Position numbers and translations under genes: made by a program. The notes under the pieces were generated by a model. That model was not told the origin of the DNA and ran no database searches. It was given only the letters and a program-made list of their open reading frames with translations. 64,000 nt of DNA from assembly GCA_037718865.1 (NCBI GenBank), contig JBBJMP010000005.1:1-64000 (forward strand), in the 5' to 3' direction. Shown piece by piece: positions 43,720-52,445 of this stretch (position 1 is its first letter; every line of letters begins with the position of its first letter). This DNA comes from JADCRZ01 sp037718865. GTDB taxonomy: Bacteria > Bacteroidota > Bacteroidia > Chitinophagales > Chitinophagaceae.

Positions 43720-44811
43720 ATGAAGATTTTAGACTGGTACATACTTAAGCGATTCCTGGTGACCTTTTTATTTACCATTCTTACGCTTACTATTATTGCG
43801 GTAGTTATCGATACCAGTGAAAAAACCGACGATTTCGTTAAATCGGGATTATCTACTTCACAGGTCATCACCCAGTATTACTTCGGGTTTGTCCCTTTTA
43901 TTATTTCGATGATCTTCCCGTTGATCGTTTTCATAGCAGTGATTTTTTTTACATCAAAAATGGCTGCCCGTTCTGAAATTGTTGCCATATTGGCAAATGG
44001 GGTAAATTTTAACCGGATGTTGCGGCCTTATCTGATCGGCGGCGTTTTGCTTGGCGGTGTGCTTTGGTTGTCTAATCAATATTTAATTCCGAAGGCGAAC
44101 GAGATACGCAGCGATTTTCAGCTGAATGTTATTGACAGGAACAGCAGTTACCAGGCCGGCATGAACAATAACAGCTTTTATTACTTACGGGTGGATCCCA
44201 CAACTTTCGTAGGTATTCGCTATTACGACACTTCTTCCCAGGCAGCCAGTGGTTTTTTCCTCCAAAAAATCAGGAATAACAAAGTGTATTACAACCTGCG
44301 TTCAGAAAGTATTCGATGGGACACCGCACGCAGTAACTGGAAAGTTGAAAACGCTATTGAAAGAAAAGTAAACGGCTTACATGAAGAGATCAGGCAGATA
44401 CCTTCCATGCACGTCAACCTCAATGTTAAACCAAGCGAATTGCGGAAGGATGAATACCTGAAAGATAAACTCATCACTCCGGAACTCAGGCAATTTATCA
44501 GAATGGAAGAACTAAGAGGAGCTGAAGGGTTAAATACCCTCAAAGTGGAGCGTTACCGCCGCGATGCAACACCCGTTGCAGTTATTATACTTACCATAAT
44601 CGGGGTGGCAGTGGCTTCTCCCAAAACGCGTGGTGGAAGCGGGCTTCCTCTGGCTTTCGGTATTGTGACTGCCTCGTTGTTTGTGGTAATGGATAAATTT
44701 TCGACTGTATTCTCAACCAAGGGTAACCTGCATCCCCTGCTTGCTGCATGGCTGCCCAATATTATTTTCGGGTGCCTTGCTTTATATATGTATAGACGGG
44801 CCCCGAAATAG
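43720..44811 (+). CDS. LptF/LptG family permease (YjgP/YjgQ)
   Basis: A 363-residue inner-membrane protein with three N-terminal and three C-terminal helices around a periplasmic jellyroll-like domain (about 125-265). The start MKILDWYILKRFLVTFLFT and the LANGVNFNRMLRPYLIGG coupling region are typical. With LptBC it extracts LPS and passes it to the Lpt bridge. Whether this is LptF or LptG cannot be told; Bacteroidota carry two such genes. Confidence 0.92.
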   Translation: MKILDWYILKRFLVTFLFTILTLTIIAVVIDTSEKTDDFVKSGLSTSQVITQYYFGFVPFIISMIFPLIVFIAVIFFTSKMAARSEIVAILANGVNFNRMLRPYLIGGVLLGGVLWLSNQYLIPKANEIRSDFQLNVIDRNSSYQAGMNNNSFYYLRVDPTTFVGIRYYDTSSQAASGFFLQKIRNNKVYYNLRSESIRWDTARSNWKVENAIERKVNGLHEEIRQIPSMHVNLNVKPSELRKDEYLKDKLITPELRQFIRMEELRGAEGLNTLKVERYRRDATPVAVIILTIIGVAVASPKTRGGSGLPLAFGIVTASLFVVMDKFSTVFSTKGNLHPLLAAWLPNIIFGCLALYMYRRAPK

Positions 44812-44833
44812 TCAGCAATATCAGGTAATCATT

Positions 44834-44900
44834 TCCGTCAGTGCATTTATTACCCGGCCAGGGGTAAAACGTTTGTAGAAATGCCATCATCTTTACAGTT
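44834..44900. repeat. Fold-back intergenic repeat, copy 3 (partial)
   Basis: CAGTGCATTTATTACC..GGGGTAAAACGTTTGTAG and the following AAATG..ATCATCTTTA match 23095-23155 closely (written in part). GTTTGTAG is at 44871-44878; the inverted partner CTACAAAC is absent, so only one end of the element remains. Confidence 0.55.
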
Positions 44901-44931
44901 TATTTGTTGTAGCAAAAGACAATGGTTAATT

Positions 44932-44939
44932 TAGTTTTG
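44932..44939 (+). promoter_or_regulatory. -7 promoter element of citrate synthase
   Basis: TAGTTTTG matches TAnnTTTG exactly, 40 bp before the ATG. TTTG at 44903-44906 could be a -33 box but the spacing (25 bp) is long. Confidence 0.35.
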
Positions 44940-44979
44940 TGAACAACATCTTTGAAATCACTATACAAAACTCTTTAAC

Positions 44980-46305
44980 ATGGGAATAATACAAGACCGG
45001 TTTAAAGCCAAAGCTGATGCAGCAAATACCGAACTAAAAGAGATCCTCAAAGAACATGGCAATAAAAAGATTGGTGAGGTAACTCTTTCACAGGTATACC
45101 AGGGCATGCGGGGAATGACAGGACTGGTATCCGAAACTTCATTGCTGGATGCTCATGAAGGGATCCGTTTTCGCGGATATTCCATACCTGAACTGCAGGA
45201 GAAATTGCCCAGGGCCAAAGGCGGAAGCGAACCGTTGCCCGAAGGCTTATTTTATCTGATGCTGATCGGCGATTTACCCAGCGAAGAAGATGTGGCTCAT
45301 CTGACGTCTGTATGGCAGCGGCGTTCCCATGTACCTACGCATGTATTTTCGGCAATCGAGGCATTACCGATTAGTTCCCATCCCATGACTCAGTTTGTAG
45401 TAGCTATCATGGCCCTGCAAACCGAAAGCAATTTTGCAAAAAAGTATTCTCAGGGAATGAATAAGAAAGACTACTGGGCTGCCATGTTCGATGATGCTAT
45501 GGATTTGATTGCCCGGCTCCCCAGGGTAGCTGCTTATATCTATCGCCGCAAATATAAATTTGGAAATCACATCCAGCCGGATGGATTATTAGACTGGGCC
45601 GGCAACCTGGCACACATGCTAGGCTACCCGGATGAGAGCTTCCGCGACCTCATGCGTTTATATATGACCATCCATGCCGACCATGAAGGAGGTAACGTAT
45701 CTGCACATACGACGCACCTGGTAGGCTCGGCATTGAGTGACCCTTACCTAAGTCTGGCGGCCGGCATGAACGGACTGGCAGGCCCGTTACACGGCCTGGC
45801 CAACCAGGAAGTAATCAAATGGATATTTGACATGCGGGAAGAGCTCGGCGTTGAGCTCCCAAGTAAGGAACAAATAGACGCCTATGTTAGAAAAACCTTA
45901 AGCGACGGAAAAGTAGTGCCGGGGTACGGGCATGCCGTTTTACGAAAAACCGATCCGCGCTTCGAAGCGCAGATGGAGTTTGGCAAAAAACACATGGCTG
46001 ACGATCCGCTGGTGCAGACCGTCTGGAATATTTATGAAGTCGTACCCCCGATATTACAATCGCTGGGAAAGATTAAAAACCCCTGGCCGAACGTGGATGC
46101 ACACAGCGGCGCGCTATTGGTGCACTATGGCATGAAAGAATACGAATTCTATACGGTTTTGTTCGGTGTCAGCCGTGCTCTGGGCGTATTGGCAAGCCTC
46201 TGCTGGGACAGGGCATTGAGCTTCCCCCTGGAGAGGCCAAAATCGATCACTACTGAACTGGTAAAGAAATGGATTAAAGGCGAAGATGAGATCTGGGGGG
46301 ATTAG
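44980..46305 (+). CDS. Citrate synthase (eukaryotic-type)
   Basis: A 441-residue enzyme condensing acetyl-CoA and oxaloacetate. Its sequence is of the mitochondrial type: YQGMRGMTGLVSETSLLDAHEGIRFRGYSIPE near the start (in part MRGMTGLVSETS), substrate-binding His in AGPLHGLANQE, His in VPGYGHAVLRKTDPR and catalytic Asp in NVDAHSGALL. Many Bacteroidota use this type instead of the hexameric GltA. Transcribed alone; a hairpin at 46398-46425 may end the mRNA. Confidence 0.94.
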   Translation: MGIIQDRFKAKADAANTELKEILKEHGNKKIGEVTLSQVYQGMRGMTGLVSETSLLDAHEGIRFRGYSIPELQEKLPRAKGGSEPLPEGLFYLMLIGDLPSEEDVAHLTSVWQRRSHVPTHVFSAIEALPISSHPMTQFVVAIMALQTESNFAKKYSQGMNKKDYWAAMFDDAMDLIARLPRVAAYIYRRKYKFGNHIQPDGLLDWAGNLAHMLGYPDESFRDLMRLYMTIHADHEGGNVSAHTTHLVGSALSDPYLSLAAGMNGLAGPLHGLANQEVIKWIFDMREELGVELPSKEQIDAYVRKTLSDGKVVPGYGHAVLRKTDPRFEAQMEFGKKHMADDPLVQTVWNIYEVVPPILQSLGKIKNPWPNVDAHSGALLVHYGMKEYEFYTVLFGVSRALGVLASLCWDRALSFPLERPKSITTELVKKWIKGEDEIWGD

Positions 46306-46397
46306 GCCCTGGTTTGAGAATCCATCTGAAATGAATTTGCCGGTGGAAGATTATCGACGAAGAAATTGGTAAAGAAAAGGCTTAACAAAATGCAAAC

Positions 46398-46425
46398 GGA
46401 CAAACCGAAAAATTTCAGTTTGTCC
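46398..46425. terminator. Hairpin between citrate synthase and tRNA-Gln
   Basis: GGACAAACCGAAA and TTTCAGTTTGTCC pair (one G-U) around AA. It follows the tRNA on the minus strand by 7 bp with a T-rich stretch (GCATTTTG) after it, and lies 93 bp after the citrate synthase stop on the plus strand, so it may end both transcripts. Confidence 0.6.
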
Positions 46426-46432
46426 ATTTGTG

Positions 46433-46503
46433 TTGCCCGACCTGGATTCGAACCAAGACATTCAGATCCAGAAACTGACGTACTACCCTTATACTATCAG
46501 GCA
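46433..46503 (-). tRNA. tRNA-Gln (anticodon CUG)
   Basis: Reading the minus strand from 46503: acceptor TGCCTGA pairs with TCGGGCA, D arm GTAT/GTAC, anticodon stem TCAGT/TCTGA (terminal T-T mismatch) with loop TTCTGGA, T arm CTTGG-TTCGAAT-CCAGG, discriminator A. The anticodon is CTG, reading CAG. The 3' CCA is not encoded, as is usual in this phylum. A perfect -7 box TAATTTTG ends 8 bp upstream and a hairpin follows 7 bp downstream. Confidence 0.85.
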
Positions 46504-46511
46504 AGAGCTTG

Positions 46512-46544
46512 CAAAATTAAATTATTATTTATTAAAAACCCAAT
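46512..46544 (-). promoter_or_regulatory. Promoter of tRNA-Gln
   Basis: On the minus strand, ATTG (46544-46541), 21 bp, then TAATTTTG (46519-46512), an exact match to the Bacteroidota -7 element, 8 bp before the tRNA 5' end. Confidence 0.5.
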
Positions 46545-46618
46545 GGCTATTATTAAGAATGTTTATAAAAGGTAAACGGAAATAAGCCGTCCTTATTCCG
46601 GACATATACCCATGTCCT

Positions 46619-46752
46619 GTACGAAGTCTCAGACTTCGTACTTACTATGTTCTTTATAGCCTCCGGCTATATTCATTAGTTGGAAACTATGAAGAACCTA
46701 ATTGTTCAAAGTCGAAGACTTCGAACAGCCTTCGCATTGGTGAAAACACCAA
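46619..46752. repeat. Cluster of four palindromes
   Basis: Four hairpins in 134 bp: 46619-46641 (11-bp perfect arms GTACGAAGTCT/AGACTTCGTAC, 1-nt loop), 46655-46671 (TATAGCC/GGCTATA, loop TCC), 46704-46726 (GTTCAAAGTC/GACTTCGAAC, one mismatch) and 46737-46752 (TTGGTGAAAACACCAA). The first and third share GAAGTC/GACTTC. Apart from these and the tRNA, the 607-bp gap 46306-46912 holds only a 21-codon frame (46804-46869) that I do not trust. Confidence 0.65.
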
Positions 46753-46912
46753 CGAGCAATGTATTGTACAACCCTTAAACTTCAAACCTTAAACTCTTTC
46801 AGAATGGGTAATAAACTGCTCAACATACAAAAAGACCTGCTTGTAAAGTTAGTTAAACGCTCCGGTTAGCCCTGGAACAGTTTTAGTAACTGCACACAAA
46901 ACATTGAGTGAT

Positions 46913-48631
46913 ATGTATGTTTTAGGAATTAATGCAGTATTTCATGATTCAGCCGCCTGTTTACTAAAAGACGGACGACTTCTGGCGGCTGCTGAGGAAG
47001 AAAGGTTTACACACATCAAACACGGAAAAAGACCTATTCCTTTTTCAACGTACGAACTGCCGTTTCATGCCATTGATTATTGCCTGAAAGTTGCCGGCAT
47101 TCATTTAAATGATGTGGCTCATGTAGCCTATTCTTTTGATCCACACCTTCTTTTAGGTGAAAAGCACAAAAGCCAACCCATCATCTCTTTACCTTTGGAG
47201 CCTTCATTGCACCCGAAATCCAGTGAATGGGTATCTGAATGGGATCCGCTATTTTTATCGGCTATAGTAAACTCGCCAGGCCAATTATTGGATGGCTTCC
47301 CCCATCATCTGCAAAAGCGTTTTAAGGGAGCCCGGTTAAACAAGGATCAATGGCATTTCGTAGATCATCATCAATCGCACGCTGTAAGTGCTTTTCATCC
47401 ATCTCCGTATACCAATGCTGCGGTGCTTACTATAGATGGAAGAGGCGAGACGGCTACAACCACATACAATATCGGAAAAAAAAATGAGCTCATCCGCATC
47501 GGACAGGTGGACCTTCCTCATTCGTTGGGTTTGCTTTATGAAGATGTTACCAGCTACCTGGGGTTTCTTCATTCATCAGACGAGTATAAGGTGATGGCAC
47601 TGGCATCTTATGGAAAGCCGGTTTTTAAAAAGGATTTTCTTGAAATGATCCAAATCGGTCCCGATGGTCAATATACGATCAGGAACCAGAATCTGGTCGA
47701 TCGTTTTGGCCCTGCCCGGTTAAGGGAGGAGGAATTTACTGCTCATCATTTCAATATTGCCCACTCTTTACAGCTCGTGCTGGAAGAGACAGTGCTGGAA
47801 CTGGTACACTGGCTACATGAAGAAACCCGAGAAGAGAATTTATGTATGGCAGGGGGTGTTGCCCTGAACTGTGTACTGAACGCGCGTCTCCGAGATAAAG
47901 GCCCTTTCCGGAACATTTGGGTTCAACCAGCTGCCGGAGATGCAGGTACTGCCCTAGGTGCTGCTATATGTACAGACGTTCAACAAAGAAAAAGTTTGCA
48001 GAAAGATTTCCGCATGAACCATGCTTACTGGGGACCTGAGTACAGCGATGCTGAAATTGAAAAATTTCTCCAATGGGCCAAAGTGCCGTATAAAAGACTT
48101 GAAAATGTTGCCGAACAAACAGCCCGGATACTTGCCGAAGACAAAATCATCGGCTGGTTCCAGGGTCGCATGGAATTCGGACCACGAGCCCTTGGAAGCC
48201 GGTCTATACTGGCCTCCCCGATCAATCCTTCCATGCAGTCAAGATTAAACGAAGTCAAAGACAGGGAAGATTTCAGACCCGTTGCCCCTGTGGTGCTGGA
48301 AGAAGATGCGGGCGACTGGTTTGAGCAGGCTACCTATTCTCCCTACATGCTATTTATTTATGACGTAAAACAAGATAAAGCGGATAAGATCCCGGCTGTC
48401 CGTCATGTCGACGGTACCGCTCGTATCCAAACGGTAAACCGGACACAGCATCCTGCCTATTACGACCTGCTTACAGCCTTTAAAAAATTAACTGGGGTGC
48501 CTGTTCTGGTAAATACCTCCTTTAATACCCTGGGAAAACCGATCGTGTGTTCACCACGGGATGCAATAGAATGTTTTTGGACATCCCCTTTTGACGCATT
48601 GATCATAGGGTCGTTCCTACTGGAAAAGTAA
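46913..48631 (+). CDS. Carbamoyltransferase (NodU/CmcH/TobZ family)
   Basis: A 572-residue two-domain enzyme that carbamoylates a sugar or other hydroxyl with carbamoyl phosphate. The ASKHA-like N-terminal domain starts VLGINAVFHDSAACLL, has HHQSHAVSAFHPSPY and LTIDGRGE, and continues to CMAGGVALNCVLNARL; the YrdC-like C-terminal part has QGRMEFGPRALGSRSILASP and the ending VLVNTSFNTLGKPIV. It opens a glycan gene cluster and probably decorates a surface polysaccharide. ATG 46913 is used; a TTG 9 bp upstream is in frame. Confidence 0.92.
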   Translation: MYVLGINAVFHDSAACLLKDGRLLAAAEEERFTHIKHGKRPIPFSTYELPFHAIDYCLKVAGIHLNDVAHVAYSFDPHLLLGEKHKSQPIISLPLEPSLHPKSSEWVSEWDPLFLSAIVNSPGQLLDGFPHHLQKRFKGARLNKDQWHFVDHHQSHAVSAFHPSPYTNAAVLTIDGRGETATTTYNIGKKNELIRIGQVDLPHSLGLLYEDVTSYLGFLHSSDEYKVMALASYGKPVFKKDFLEMIQIGPDGQYTIRNQNLVDRFGPARLREEEFTAHHFNIAHSLQLVLEETVLELVHWLHEETREENLCMAGGVALNCVLNARLRDKGPFRNIWVQPAAGDAGTALGAAICTDVQQRKSLQKDFRMNHAYWGPEYSDAEIEKFLQWAKVPYKRLENVAEQTARILAEDKIIGWFQGRMEFGPRALGSRSILASPINPSMQSRLNEVKDREDFRPVAPVVLEEDAGDWFEQATYSPYMLFIYDVKQDKADKIPAVRHVDGTARIQTVNRTQHPAYYDLLTAFKKLTGVPVLVNTSFNTLGKPIVCSPRDAIECFWTSPFDALIIGSFLLEK

Positions 48632-48636
48632 ATGAT

Positions 48637-49653
48637 ATGGATTCAACACATCCGCACATCCGCACATCCGCACATCCGTACATTAGCATCTCCGTTATTA
48701 TTCCGACATATCGCCGTCCGGAACTCTTAAAAAAGTGCCTGAAAGCGCTTGCTGCCCAGAACCTGCACAAAGCAATGTTCGAGGTTATTGTTGTAAGTGA
48801 TGGACCGGATGAGGTTACCAGTAAAGCCATTACAGATTGGGTTAACAAAGGGGATGTTAACCTGCACTATCATCACTTACCGGTTAAGAAAGGACCGGCT
48901 GCAGCCCGCAATACAGGATGGAGATTAGCTCAGGCAAACCTGATTGCATTTACAGACGACGATTGCCTGCCGGATAGTGGATGGTTAACAGCTTTACTTA
49001 ATACATACAAAGATGAAGATGAAAATGAAATGGCATTTTCGGGTAAAATTATCGTTCCTGTAAGTAAGAGCCCTACTGATTTCGAACTAAACACCAAAGG
49101 CCTGGAAACAGCAGAATTCGTCACGGCAAACTGTGCCTGCACGAAAAATGCATTGCTTAAAGTAAATGGATTTGATGAACGTTTTCATATGGCCTGGCGC
49201 GAAGACAGTGATCTGGAATTCTCCCTGATACAACAACAGGTTGCAATAAAACGTGTTCAAGAAGCTGTGGTCATTCACCCCGTAAGAGAAGCCGCCTGGG
49301 GAATAAGCATCAAAGAGCAGAAGAAGGGGATGTTTAATGCACTGCTTTATAAGAAATACCCCTTATTGTATCGCCGAAAAATTCAGGGCGGGCCGGCATG
49401 GAATTACTATGCCATGAACTTGTTGTTTACCCTGATGATTTTCGGACTGATTGTTAAGGCCGACTGGTTAACGGGTGCCGCTTTTGTTGGATGGTCATGT
49501 TTAATGATGCGATTTATCCTAAAACGCATTTCCCACATTTCCCGTTCAAACAGAAACGTACTGGAAATGATTGTCACCTCATTGGCTATTCCGTTTCTCT
49601 CTGTATTCTGGCAGTTGTACGGCTCCTGGAAATACCGGGTATTTTTAATGTAA
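48637..49653 (+). CDS. Glycosyltransferase family 2, N-terminus encoded by a repeat
   Basis: A 338-residue GT-A glycosyltransferase: SVIIPTYRRPELLKKCLKAL, GPAAARNTGWRLA, metal site FTDDDCLPDSGW and AWREDSDLEFSL. One or two hydrophobic helices near the C-terminus (about 245-275, 308-325) suggest membrane attachment. The first 16 or so residues (STHPHIRTSAHPYI) are translated from four GCACAT units, and no other ATG exists near the conserved start, so the repeat has become coding or translation starts at a non-ATG codon. It begins 5 bp after the carbamoyltransferase stop. Confidence 0.87.
   Translation: MDSTHPHIRTSAHPYISISVIIPTYRRPELLKKCLKALAAQNLHKAMFEVIVVSDGPDEVTSKAITDWVNKGDVNLHYHHLPVKKGPAAARNTGWRLAQANLIAFTDDDCLPDSGWLTALLNTYKDEDENEMAFSGKIIVPVSKSPTDFELNTKGLETAEFVTANCACTKNALLKVNGFDERFHMAWREDSDLEFSLIQQQVAIKRVQEAVVIHPVREAAWGISIKEQKKGMFNALLYKKYPLLYRRKIQGGPAWNYYAMNLLFTLMIFGLIVKADWLTGAAFVGWSCLMMRFILKRISHISRSNRNVLEMIVTSLAIPFLSVFWQLYGSWKYRVFLM
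48647..48683 (+). repeat. CCGCACAT tandem repeat inside the start of a GT2 gene
   Basis: Four tandem 8-bp units CCGCACAT (48652-48659, 48660-48667, 48668-48675 and CCGTACAT 48676-48683), preceded by a partial CACAT. The 8-bp unit is not a multiple of three, so the units are read in different frames. Confidence 0.75.
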
Positions 49654-49691
49654 CAGGATTAGATACTTTTACCGCTTCAGTGATCGATACC

Positions 49692-50693
49692 ATGAAATTG
49701 CCCTCTTCGGAAATAAAAAAAATAGCTGTCTTCCGTGCTCTTCAACTGGGCGACATGCTTTGTATCATCCCCGCCCTGCGGGCCTTGCGAAACGCGTTTC
49801 CGGCAGCACAGATTTCCCTGCTGGGGCTTCCCTGGGCAAAAGCGCTGGTGGAGAGGTTTCCCACGTATTTTGATTCATTTATCCTATTTCCAGGGTATCC
49901 CGGCTTGCCGGAACAGCAGGTGAAACCAGCTGCAATCATTCATTTTTTGAACGATATGCAGAAACAGCAATTCGACCTTGTTCTTCAGATGCAGGGTAAT
50001 GGAACCATAGTAAATCCGATGGTAGAATTATTTGGAGGGAAGTATACTGCGGGATTTTGCATAGAAAACGATTATTGTCCGGATGCCGATTTCTTCGTTT
50101 CGTATCCGGAGGGTATCCACGAAATTGAGAGACACCTACTCTTGTTGAACCATCTGGAAATTCCATCACAGGGCAATCACCTTGAGTTTCCGTTAACCAG
50201 CCAAGACGAGGAAGAGTATCGCCGGCTGAACCTCCGGGTGAATGAAAAAAAATATGTTTGTATCCATCCCGGATCCCGGGGTGCATGGAGGCAATGGCCA
50301 GCCCGACATTTTGCCGCTTTAGCCGACCACTGCGCCTCTGAAGGTTTTCAGGTCGTCCTTACCGGAACCAAGGATGAAACGGAAATAGTAGACGAGGTAA
50401 TAGCACACATGAAACACGAGGTCATAAATACGACTGGTAAAACAAGCCTTGGAGCAGTTGGCCTACTGATAAAAAACGCTTATGCACTGATCTCAAACTG
50501 TACCGGTGTTTCGCACATGGCGGCAGCCTTTGAAACACCCGGGATCGTGATCAGCATGGATGGAGAGCCGGAACGCTGGGGCCCTTTAAACAAAACATTG
50601 CACCGCACCGTTGACTGGACAAAAACGTCGGATTTCGACGTTGTATTTTCTGAATTAGTTTCAGTGCTTCAAGGCCGTAGTGGAGCTACGTAA
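49692..50693 (+). CDS. Glycosyltransferase family 9 (heptosyltransferase-like)
   Basis: A 333-residue GT-B enzyme of the ADP-heptose:LPS heptosyltransferase family. N-terminal IAVFRALQLGDMLCIIPALRALRNAFP, central CIHPGSRGAWRQWPARHFAALAD and C-terminal LISNCTGVSHMAAAFETP are the family's markers. The ATG at 49692 starts the conserved core; the frame is open into the GT2 gene upstream. It follows GT2 by 38 bp and is convergent with a second family 9 gene 10 bp away. Confidence 0.88.
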   Translation: MKLPSSEIKKIAVFRALQLGDMLCIIPALRALRNAFPAAQISLLGLPWAKALVERFPTYFDSFILFPGYPGLPEQQVKPAAIIHFLNDMQKQQFDLVLQMQGNGTIVNPMVELFGGKYTAGFCIENDYCPDADFFVSYPEGIHEIERHLLLLNHLEIPSQGNHLEFPLTSQDEEEYRRLNLRVNEKKYVCIHPGSRGAWRQWPARHFAALADHCASEGFQVVLTGTKDETEIVDEVIAHMKHEVINTTGKTSLGAVGLLIKNAYALISNCTGVSHMAAAFETPGIVISMDGEPERWGPLNKTLHRTVDWTKTSDFDVVFSELVSVLQGRSGAT

Positions 50694-50703
50694 GCCTGTC
50701 ATT

Positions 50704-51837
50704 TCAACGACAAGGAAGAGGGGGTGGGCTTCTTAGCGGGATCATTTCGGGCATTTCCGGGCGATATCCATCCAGCAATTCGAGGACAGCGTTCACAATA
50801 TCATCCGGAGAAGCAATTGGATCCTGTTTAAAGAAAAGGTGATCGTGTACATATCTTAGCACTTCATTTTTACTGCGCATAGATTCAGGTACGTCGAAAA
50901 GCAGCACTTTCCCGATTATTTTCCAGGGAAGGTGCTGAGGATTGGTTAACGCATAAAGAACAATAACCGGTGTGCCGGTAGCAGCTGCTATGTGAACGGT
51001 TCCGGTATTTACCGATATTACCAAGGAAGCTTGATGAATCAGGACAATAAATTCTTCCAGATTAAGAACTCCGCCTAACGAAAATGCCTGATTACCTATT
51101 TCTTCTTTCAAGCGGTCAGTGATGGGCTTTTCGGCGGACGTTCCCGTAAGCAAAACCTGCTGGTTTATTCCGGATAATTTCCGCCCTGCTTCAATCCAGA
51201 GATGTGCCGGGTACTCCCTTTTCTGCTCACTTACCCCGGCATGAAGGATCAACCAGGGCTCGTTTATGTGTACACCCAGCCCAACAAGCTTTGCGGAAAC
51301 CTCTTCCCAGGTAACGGAAGGAAGAGTTAGAGACAATGACAGCTGTGTTGTAGTAGCCCCTACCGCTGCAACCAGCTCCAGGTCGCGCCTCACCTGGTGC
51401 CGCACATACTCGTATGGTTCCTTCTCAGGTATCCAGTGGCTTAAGAGAAAATATGGATTCTCCCTGCAGTAGGCCAGGCGATACGGTATTTGGGCAAGAT
51501 AGGCCAGCATTGCCGCAGGCAAAGGATTTTGACTGTAAACGGTGAATATTACCGCCGCATCAAACTTACGGCTTTTCAGATCTTCAACAGCCCGCATAAA
51601 GCCAGCTGTTTCAGGTTCATCATTCATCTTAATCCAGGGAAAATCATAAACGATCACTTCATCAATCTCTTTGATCAGCCTGGAGATACCCTTTGCCATG
51701 CTCGACGTAAGCACGGTGATCTTGCTTTCAAAAGTTTCTTTTAAGGCCCTGATGGCAGGAGAAGACATTAACAGGTCACCCATGTTATCAGGCCTGATGC
51801 ACAATATATTTTTACAATCTGACCAATCCTTTCTCAT
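50704..51837 (-). CDS. Glycosyltransferase family 9 (heptosyltransferase-like)
   Basis: A 377-residue GT-B enzyme: NILCIRPDNMGDLLMSSPAIRALKETF, then LILHAGVSEQKREYPAHLWIEAGRKL, then LVISVNTGTVHIAAATGTPVIVLYAL. It is distinct from the convergent family 9 gene. It is the last gene of a minus-strand run with the HAD phosphatase and two family 4 glycosyltransferases, with 8 bp to the phosphatase. Probably adds heptose to a surface glycan. Confidence 0.88.
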   Translation of the reverse strand: MRKDWSDCKNILCIRPDNMGDLLMSSPAIRALKETFESKITVLTSSMAKGISRLIKEIDEVIVYDFPWIKMNDEPETAGFMRAVEDLKSRKFDAAVIFTVYSQNPLPAAMLAYLAQIPYRLAYCRENPYFLLSHWIPEKEPYEYVRHQVRRDLELVAAVGATTTQLSLSLTLPSVTWEEVSAKLVGLGVHINEPWLILHAGVSEQKREYPAHLWIEAGRKLSGINQQVLLTGTSAEKPITDRLKEEIGNQAFSLGGVLNLEEFIVLIHQASLVISVNTGTVHIAAATGTPVIVLYALTNPQHLPWKIIGKVLLFDVPESMRSKNEVLRYVHDHLFFKQDPIASPDDIVNAVLELLDGYRPEMPEMIPLRSPPPLPCR

Positions 51838-51845
51838 TCAAGTGA

Positions 51846-52406
51846 TTAAGGTAATACATTCAGAATAAAATCTGCGGCCTGCCTGATATTATCCGCCATA
51901 TAATGCGGTTTCCGGTATTCATTCATAATCCACTCTGTTTCATTGCCGTTATTGATGAGAATAGTATGACAACCTGCTTTGTTTCCCGCTTCGATATCGT
52001 GCAAGATATCACCGATCATCCAGGACCTCGACAGATCAATGTCTAAATGATCCGCCGCTTCCAATATCATACCTGTACCAGGCTTACGACAGTCGCACTC
52101 AATGGCATATTCTCTACTTTTGCCCAGCGGATGATGCGGGCAATAATAAAAGCCACTCAGGTGCACCCCACGTGGTTTTAACAGTTGACGAATTTTTTCT
52201 TGAACAGCTTCCAGCGCCTTTTCCTGAAAATAACCGTGGGCTATTCCTGCCTGATTAGTAATGACAACTAAAAGAAACCCGTTGGCTTTTAACAATTGTA
52301 AGCCATCAAGGGCACCTTCCTGCAGGGATATCAAAGAAGGATTTACATTATAAGGAATATCGTGTATCAGTGTGCCGTCCTTATCGATAAATACAGCTTT
52401 ATTCAT
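51846..52406 (-). CDS. gmhB: HAD-IIIA phosphatase, heptose-1,7-bisphosphate phosphatase-like
   Basis: A 186-residue HAD hydrolase. Nucleophile Asp8 and Asp10 in FIDKDGTL, ITNQAGIAHGYF (motif II), the zinc-loop residues in YYCPHHP and ECDCRKPGTGM, and SWMIGDILHDIEAGNKAGC (motif IV). This matches GmhB, which removes the 7-phosphate of heptose bisphosphate on the way to ADP-heptose; histidinol-phosphatase-like use is less likely given two adjacent family 9 transferases. gmhA and hldE are not in the window. Confidence 0.8.
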   Translation of the reverse strand: MNKAVFIDKDGTLIHDIPYNVNPSLISLQEGALDGLQLLKANGFLLVVITNQAGIAHGYFQEKALEAVQEKIRQLLKPRGVHLSGFYYCPHHPLGKSREYAIECDCRKPGTGMILEAADHLDIDLSRSWMIGDILHDIEAGNKAGCHTILINNGNETEWIMNEYRKPHYMADNIRQAADFILNVLP

Positions 52407-52445
52407 GTAATCACCATTTAGGCGGTCGTTAGCTATCAGGTTAGA

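Noticed and set aside
46804..46869. 21-codon open frame MGNKLLNIQKDLLVKLVKRSG before the carbamoyltransferase
   Set aside because: Short, no recognised family and no clear ribosome-binding site; could be chance.
48647..48683. Possible CRISPR-like repeat (regular CCGCACAT units)
   Set aside because: Units are 8 bp with no spacers, and no cas gene lies in the window.
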